DNA of 36,384 nt from Sperchopsis tessellata. Its lineage: Eukaryota; Arthropoda; Insecta; Coleoptera; Hydrophilidae. The DNA is taken from assembly GCA_033557685.1 (NCBI GenBank), contig JAWQRN010000140.1, forward strand, positions 1 to 36,384, read 5' to 3'. Positions 31,441 through 36,384 of this stretch are shown one piece after another. The position numbers and the translations under genes were made by a program. The notes beneath the pieces are model-generated. The model saw nothing but the letters and a program-made list of their open reading frames with translations. It did not search any database and was not told the origin of the DNA. How positions within the stretch are numbered: position 1 is the first letter of the stretch; each line of letters begins with the position of its first letter.

Positions 31441-33117
31441 TTCCATCTGGATATTAAGGAGATGATAAAGAGGTACTAGGGCTGCTGGGTAGTGGAAACT
31501 TTTGCAGTTGCATATTCCTGCTGGTGCCTCAAAGGAGAAATTCCTCATATGGAGTAAGGATTGAATATGAAACATTTATCACATTGACTATATTTGCATA
31601 CAATTTTTGTATATTTATTTTTTACGTTTTATTCTGTGCTAGTGAGAAAACATACCAATTGACAAAGAATGAGTAAATCTTCATCCTAACCAAACATTTC
31701 TCATTCACACTCTTCTTTATTTGCTATTTAAAATCCGTTCCTTTCATACATAAACATGACACATTTTCTACTTGTATTAAAAGACAAAGAATTGAAACCT
31801 CTACTTCAAAAGACAATGAGTTAAATATATTTTCTACCAACCAATAACATTTCACATGAAGATGATATATCTATGATCTGTGTATTTTTATACAGCAACA
31901 ATTCTTGAAATTAACCATACTACTTCATAAAAGACATTATTAACAGTATAATTAAATCAATCATTCACATTGTCAATACATCCTTGAAAACAGGCAGTTA
32001 CCCCAAAAATTTAAAGTTGGCCCTAGGCTTGGAATTTATAAAAAGGGTTCAAAAGATAAAGTCACTAGTTATGGACCCATCAGTTTGTAAACATCCATTT
32101 CAAATTGTTTTTAGTATATTATGTGCAAGAGAATGTACACTTATAACACATTGCAATTTGTGTAACCTTTCTCAACAAAGATTCTTGAAAAGAAAAAGTG
32201 TAAACAGTGATACTCAACTTTCAAAACACACACAAGAACCTTTCTGATCATATCATGACTTCTGGTTTATTTTCAACCTTACCAAGCATTTGATTGTCTC
32301 AACCACCAAGCCCTACTGGGAAAACAAAAAAAAATATGGCATTCGACGGGCTGCTCAGAAGTGTATTTCCTTCTACCTTTCAAGAAAACAACAAAAGGTT
32401 ATATCAACTAACAAAAGGGAGTTTAAAGAATCTACAATTCAAAAATATATCATTGAAGAAAGTGAAAGTTGGCACCAGGGAAGTATTTTGGGGCTACTGT
32501 CCTTTATAATTTATATTAACAAGGCTAACATGATGCTATTTGATTTGAATTTTATCAATTATAAAGCTAATATTCAACCAGATGCTAAGGTTTTGGGAAT
32601 TTACATGGAGATGTTATCTTGGTCCAAACATGTGGAAACTCTAGTAGTGAAACTCAAATCAGTATGTTACGATTGCTAACACTACAAGATAATGTAGAGT
32701 TCTTAACAAAAAAATCCTTAATTTCAGTTTTTTATGCTAATTTTTGTAGGATTATGAGTGAAGTATTATTTTTTCAGGCTAAATCATCCAAAGCAGAACA
32801 AGTGCTTACAACACAGAAAGAAGTTTAGGACGAAAAAACGTTCAACTTTCTATGGTTTGTACATTTCAGATATTTAGTGTTTCTCAGTAGAAATAAACTA
32901 GTGTTTCGAAGCTGATTGTAACTGGTTACAACAGAAAAAATACATGTCAATCCCTTATCTAGAGAATTCTAGAGAAATTCAAACTGAAAAGTTTTTCAAG
33001 AAATCAGTTTATAATCTATCTACACAATTAAGAATAAGAATATATGATAGTGAAGCATCTCTGCAACTCATGCAGAAATTAGCCTCTACTTTGCAAATTC
33101 TAACCCCAGCTCATTGA
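31440..33117 (+). mobile_element. Decayed LINE relic (Jockey/CR1-like)
   Basis: The plus strand shows a scrambled but ordered series of LINE RT pieces. These are SLKTGSYPKNLKLAL (about 31970-32030), YGIRRAAQ (near 32340), FYLSRKQQKVIS, HQGSILGLLSFIIYINKA (32470-32525), KVLGIYMEMLSWSKHVETL (32587-32645) and SVFYANFCRIMSEVLFF. The order is that of a Jockey/CR1 reverse transcriptase and its C-terminal region. Many frameshifts are present and the 5' limit is uncertain. It lies antisense to BAZ2. Confidence 0.75.
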
Positions 33118-33503
33118 TAAATGAACATAATATCTAAAACAAATAAATGGAAAAATTATGATAAGAAAATTGTATCTTGTAGTGGCATTTTTATAAGCAT
33201 CTGTTTGACTACTTATTTTGGTAATTTCTTTTACAATATATTCTTGTATGTAAAAATAATATATATATTATTGATACAAAAAATTATAATATATATTCAC
33301 ACTTTATTTTAGAGTGCTGTTGTACTATACCTCCACAGGGATATCATGGAATTGACAATATAAAATGCAAGTGCAAGTGATATATAAAAACAGATTTTCG
33401 ATAAGATTTAAAAAATTAAAAGATGTTTATTTATATGATAAACAATATTGTGAACTTACAAGCTGTGTAAAATTACTATTAAATAATTATTATTTAAATT
33501 TAC
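33118..33503. other. Intron DNA next to exon 5
   Basis: Very AT-rich, with an alternating AT stretch near 33258-33298. No gene seen. Confidence 0.4.
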
Positions 33504-33702
33504 CTCAAGCAGTTGTTGTGACCGAGCTTCTCGATCTCTTCTAGCCGCCTCTTGCCTTTCCGACCTTTCCATTTCACGTGCTATTCTTGCCTGCTCCCGA
33601 TCCAATCTTGCTGCAGCTCTTGCAGCTTGCTGCCTACGAGCCACTTCTATGCGTTGTTCTACCGGTAGACTTGTTCGCATTGCAGCCCTAAGTTCTTCGA
33701 GT
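33504..33702 (-). CDS. BAZ2B: BAZ2 exon 5: Arg/Ala/Gln/Glu-rich coiled coil
   Basis: The acceptor TTTACAG and donor GAG|GTAAAT bound 199 nt, phase 2 in and phase 0 out. The protein (LEELRAAMRTSLPVEQR, then ARRQQAARAAARLDREQ and so on to SQQLLE) is an uninterrupted charged helix with strong heptad character. The same region in vertebrate BAZ2 proteins is a long single helix or coiled coil. Because the exon ends in phase 0, it can splice to exon 6 (29618) or to the candidate HTH exon at 30679. Confidence 0.93.
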
Positions 33703-34366
33703 CTGTAAACATGTGAAAATATTGTTTATTCAACATAAAAATATCAAATACTACCATTTTGCAATAAATATAAATTTAAGCTAAATTCATCAGGCAAAAG
33801 ACACATGCTACACTATTTTCAATAATACAGGTTGTTTAAAAAACACATGCCATATCAATGTTGTATATTTTTAAATGAAACACCGGTATATGTTTACATA
33901 TTTGGATTTGTGCTTCTTAAAAGATATTTGTTTTTAATATTCTGTAGCATTCTGTTAATAAACTACAACTGAAATAATAGTTTTGCAATTTTGAAATGGT
34001 TAAAACTTATTATTTCTTTAAATAGAACTGTATATTTTTATTTTTTCAAATCTTAAATGAGTTACCTTTTGTATAGGGTTTTTAATGCTTGGCCCTTTCA
34101 AGGCAACTAGTATGATTGAAAACACCTGACATTTAACTCTTACTTTAACTGAAAAAATCTTGCGACGACATACTAAGTGATAACTCTGTATAGTATGAAG
34201 TACATTAGTAATGGTAATGTGTCACTTCTTTTTTGTTTAAGCAATGCAGGAGCATTAAACTGAAGCTTAAATTCTCAGTGCGCTCTGTTCTCAATATTTT
34301 AAATTGCAGATGGAAAGAGATACCTTGGTCATTTTTTAAACTAGGAATATATATTGAATTTCTTAC
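33703..34366 (-). other. BAZ2 intron
   Basis: GT-AG intron between exons 4 and 5. Nothing further recognised. Confidence 0.9.
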
Positions 34367-34518
34367 CTTCTATTTACATCTTCTTCTGTCAGTCGTACAT
34401 ACTCCGCTTCAATTGAGTATTCTGGAGGCATTGGTTGCAGATAATCTCCTAAGATTATTCTACAACTGAAGGTGAAATTATCCCTAGTTAAGTCACTACT
34501 TTTCTGGTAGTCCAAATA
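34367..34518 (-). CDS. BAZ2B: BAZ2 exon 4: end of TAM/MBD
   Basis: A long T-tract acceptor (TTTCAG) and an AAG|GTAAGA donor bound 152 nt, phase 0 in and phase 2 out. It begins YLDYQKSSDLTRDNFTFSCR and continues IILGDYLQPMPP, the C-terminal half of the TAM domain, then runs into LTEEDVNRR. In the family this leads directly into the charged helical region found in the next exon. Confidence 0.95.
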
Positions 34519-34780
34519 CTGAAAAAAAAAAATTTCTTCTATCAACATTTTTAATTATGTAAACTTTTTTCCACAATTTGTAGAACTGAAATATTTTTAA
34601 AAATTGATATGAAAAAATTAAATTTTGCAAATATCAAGATATAATTAATGGAGAAGACTTGTGAAAATAAAAGATGTCTGAGTAGCTACTCTGAGAAATC
34701 AGAAGAAACATCTTCTACAATGACAAATGGAATTGTAATAATAAACAATAAATATATACTATACTATAATACTTTTTTAC

Positions 34781-34899
34781 CTGCGTTATATCAGACATTT
34801 GCTTAAATTTATTAGTAGAATCTGGAGCAATGTAAGTGACATCACCTTTGATGCCCCCACTCTTCGTAATTCCACGAATAATAGTTTCTCTCTTCCAAC
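34781..34899 (-). CDS. BAZ2B: BAZ2 exon 3: TAM/MBD core
   Basis: The acceptor TTTTTAG and donor CAG|GTAAAA bound 119 nt. The exon joins phase 1 to phase 0 and encodes GWKRETIIRGITKSGGIKGD followed by VTYIAPDSTNKFKQMSDITQ. This is the central sheet of the TAM (TIP5/ARBP/MBD) domain. In BAZ2A the TAM domain contributes nucleic-acid binding rather than strict methyl-CpG recognition. Whether this one binds methylated DNA cannot be read from the sequence. Confidence 0.95.
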
Positions 34900-35144
34900 C
34901 TAAAAATGATAAACTAAATTAAAGCAAATAGATTTTTACAGCCCAAAACTATAATTATGAATATAAAGATAGTTTAATGTCTCAACTTCAATTTATCATA
35001 AGAATTTATGTGACTACAATTCAAAAATTTCTTACAATAAGCAAAATTAACTACTTTTGAATGAGTAATAAAATTTTGGGGAATGATGTCAAAACCTGGA
35101 TGAATTATATAAATTAGATGACATAATAAAAATATAGAACTTAC

Positions 35145-35450
35145 CCCTTTCCATTGGCACGCGAAGAGCCCTTTCGTCGAATTGTTTCTGCTTCTTAGCA
35201 GCAGTCTCAACCTCCATCTCGGAATCTGTGTGATTTGAATCAGTTAAATTATCTGAATCAGTGGAAGCATCAACCGTACTAGAATCACTTAAAGTGCCCC
35301 TCAATTTTTCCTGCAGGAATTTGTTCAAAGTTTTTTCATCACCACCAGTCTCGGCAATAAACTGCTGCGCAGCCAATATGTTTGATTTCAACAAAGACAT
35401 TTGCTGGGACATAGAAGCATTGGGGTCTATCATCGGCATTGGCTTTATAC
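35145..35450 (-). CDS. BAZ2B: BAZ2 exon 2: linker and start of TAM/MBD
   Basis: A TTTACAG acceptor and an AGGG|GTAAGT donor bound the exon, with two bases of split codon in and phase 1 out. It encodes IKPMPMIDPN, a glutamine-containing helical segment (residues like SLLKSNILAAQQF), then an acidic Ser/Thr/Asp-rich stretch that could be phosphorylated (inference). It finishes with the first strand of the TAM/MBD domain, FDERALRVPMERG. The following exon continues directly with WKRE, the usual TAM core. Confidence 0.9.
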
Positions 35451-35507
35451 CTGTAAAAGTAACAAATCAGTATAAGTTTATTGAAAACGTAAAACTATTT
35501 AACGTGC

Positions 35508-35825
35508 CTAAAGCTCTACTTTGTGCTAAAAGAGAAGCCACTGTATTCTTCTTAGGCTTGCTAACTCCTCTTCCAAGATTCCTAGGCCTCCCATCTTTAT
35601 GATTAGGGGCAGGTAATGATGTTATAGGTGTTGTCGTTGTTGTCGTTGCAGTTGCACTGCAATTACTAGAGGTAGAATGGCTTCCCTCGGACCCATCACT
35701 TCGACTAGGAGGGCGTGGAGAGTCAGCAGATGAAAATAACTGGACAAGAGATGCGCTGGGTGCTCCTGGTGGCAGTGATGGAGACTGGATGACTTTACGA
35801 GGTTTTGGGCCAGGTTTCCTTCGAG
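35508..35825 (-). CDS. BAZ2B: BAZ2 exon 1 of those seen: AT-hook-like, Ser/Pro/Thr-rich segment
   Basis: The exon starts after a TTTTCAG acceptor and completes a split codon with two bases. The protein begins RRKPGPKPRK, followed by a Ser/Pro-rich stretch, a Thr run and then GRPRNLGRG. The PGPKPR and GRPR cores resemble AT-hook minor-groove-binding motifs, as expected upstream of the TAM domain in BAZ2 proteins. It ends with NTVASLLAQSRAL. The frame requires the exon to end in phase 1 to reach the next exon. The best-fitting junction is a GC donor (TTAG|GCACGT), giving ALG-IKPMP. A canonical but weak GT donor (ATA|GTTTTA, exon end about 35496) would add four residues. The exact 3' edge is therefore less certain than the exon itself. 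Confidence 0.85.
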
Positions 35826-36384
35826 CTGAAAACAATATTTTGCTATCAAAGTATAAATTGGTATTAAAATTACTTAGTTCACGTAATACATGGAACAGGT
35901 TTAACAAAAAACACAACAATTTTATTGCAACGCAGTGCAAAACCATGAAGAAACTTTCTGCCAAGTGTCCTATTTAATAATGCATTACATTATTTATCAA
36001 AATTTTTGCTAAATTTAAAATTGTTGACAAAATTGGAACAATAATAAAACTTTAAACAACAATTTAATCATAGAATGGTAGCAACCAGTAGCACACCTGA
36101 TATAATTTTACAGTTTAAAACTAGACTATCAAGAATCATATAACCAGAGAACTCCCTGTGACATTTCATTATCTAACATACAAATAATTCAAAAGTTTTA
36201 TAAAAGTAACGGTTTGCTACACCAACTGAATATGTCAACTAAATGATATTTCAATACTTTCCCGTATCTCATCAACTGATACCTCGAGCAGCCCTGACAG
36301 ATATAGATAGTTCTGACATCTATTGTAAGCACTTGTGAATAGAGCCTACCCTGTAAAGATTTATTCTAACTTATGTATATATAT
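35826..36384 (-). other. BAZ2 intron upstream of the first exon seen
   Basis: It ends in the TTTTCAG acceptor of exon 1. No convincing earlier exon lies inside the window. Confidence 0.6.

Larger units (their letters stand above)
8538..35825 (-). other. BAZ2B: BAZ2A/BAZ2B-family (Toutatis-like) chromatin-remodelling gene, 5'-incomplete
   Basis: Gene span. Eighteen exons on the minus strand join with consistent phases into one open frame of about 1,670 codons ending at TGA 8540-8538. Domain order is AT-hook-like, TAM/MBD, charged coiled coil, DDT, WHIM1, WHIM2, WHIM3, PHD, PHD, bromodomain. That order is diagnostic of the BAZ2 family, the regulatory subunits of ISWI remodelling complexes (human BAZ2A/TIP5 and BAZ2B; Drosophila Toutatis). 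Family members act in the nucleus, reading histone tails and positioning nucleosomes. The first exon seen begins in mid-codon, so N-terminal coding exons and the promoter lie beyond 36384. Intron sizes range from tens of bases to 7.6 kb. Orthology to tou versus a second arthropod paralogue was not tested. Confidence 0.95.

Noticed and set aside
36250..36356. Possible further upstream BAZ2 exon after a CTTTACAG acceptor
   Set aside because: One frame is open for some distance but encodes nothing like BAZ2, and no phase-1 donor fitting exon 1 was found.
1..36384. CRISPR arrays, operons or bacterial defence systems
   Set aside because: No regularly spaced repeats. Gene structure is eukaryotic throughout.

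Overview
This window looks like arthropod nuclear DNA, most probably from an insect: it is AT-rich, its genes are split by GT-AG introns, and it carries decayed Jockey/CR1-like LINEs, a BEL/Pao fragment and tRNA-derived SINEs. I cannot name the species. No bacterial, organellar, rRNA or functional tRNA genes were seen.

One gene dominates and runs on the minus strand from beyond position 35825 down to a stop codon at 8538-8540. It is the invertebrate member of the BAZ2A/BAZ2B family (Toutatis in Drosophila), a large chromatin-remodelling subunit that partners ISWI ATPases. I could place 18 exons whose splice phases all agree. Together they give about 1,670 codons in one frame: AT-hook-like segment, TAM/MBD, charged coiled coil, DDT, WHIM1, WHIM2, acidic spacer with many KxE motifs, WHIM3, two PHD fingers in tandem and a C-terminal bromodomain. 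The 5' end of the gene lies outside the window. The 3' UTR probably runs to about 7.6-7.9 kb.

Layout: 1-7590 is intergenic, with a BEL/Pao gag-protease relic (about 1340-1940), a SINE with target-site duplications (2859-3151), a compositionally distinct minus-strand stretch of broken reading frames (about 3700-5830) and a 50-bp tandem duplication (5846-5946). 7590-8540 is the 3' UTR. 8538-10329 carries the bromodomain and PHD exons. 10330-17943 is one large intron holding two foldback elements and a LINE relic. 17944-21358 is a dense exon cluster (WHIM and DDT). 21359-33503 is a run of long introns separated by tiny in-phase exons of 45-66 nt and filled with LINE relics, a second SINE and a core-promoter-like or LTR-like segment. 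33504-35825 carries the AT-hook and TAM exons.

The observation most worth following is at 30413-30679. Inside the intron between two phase-0 BAZ2 exons, on the same strand, is an open 267-nt segment encoding a CENP-B/pogo-type helix-turn-helix DNA-binding domain. It has a phase-0 acceptor and a phase-0 donor, so it could be spliced into the BAZ2 message without breaking frame. This has the structure of a host-transposase fusion made by alternative splicing, and transcript data could test it.
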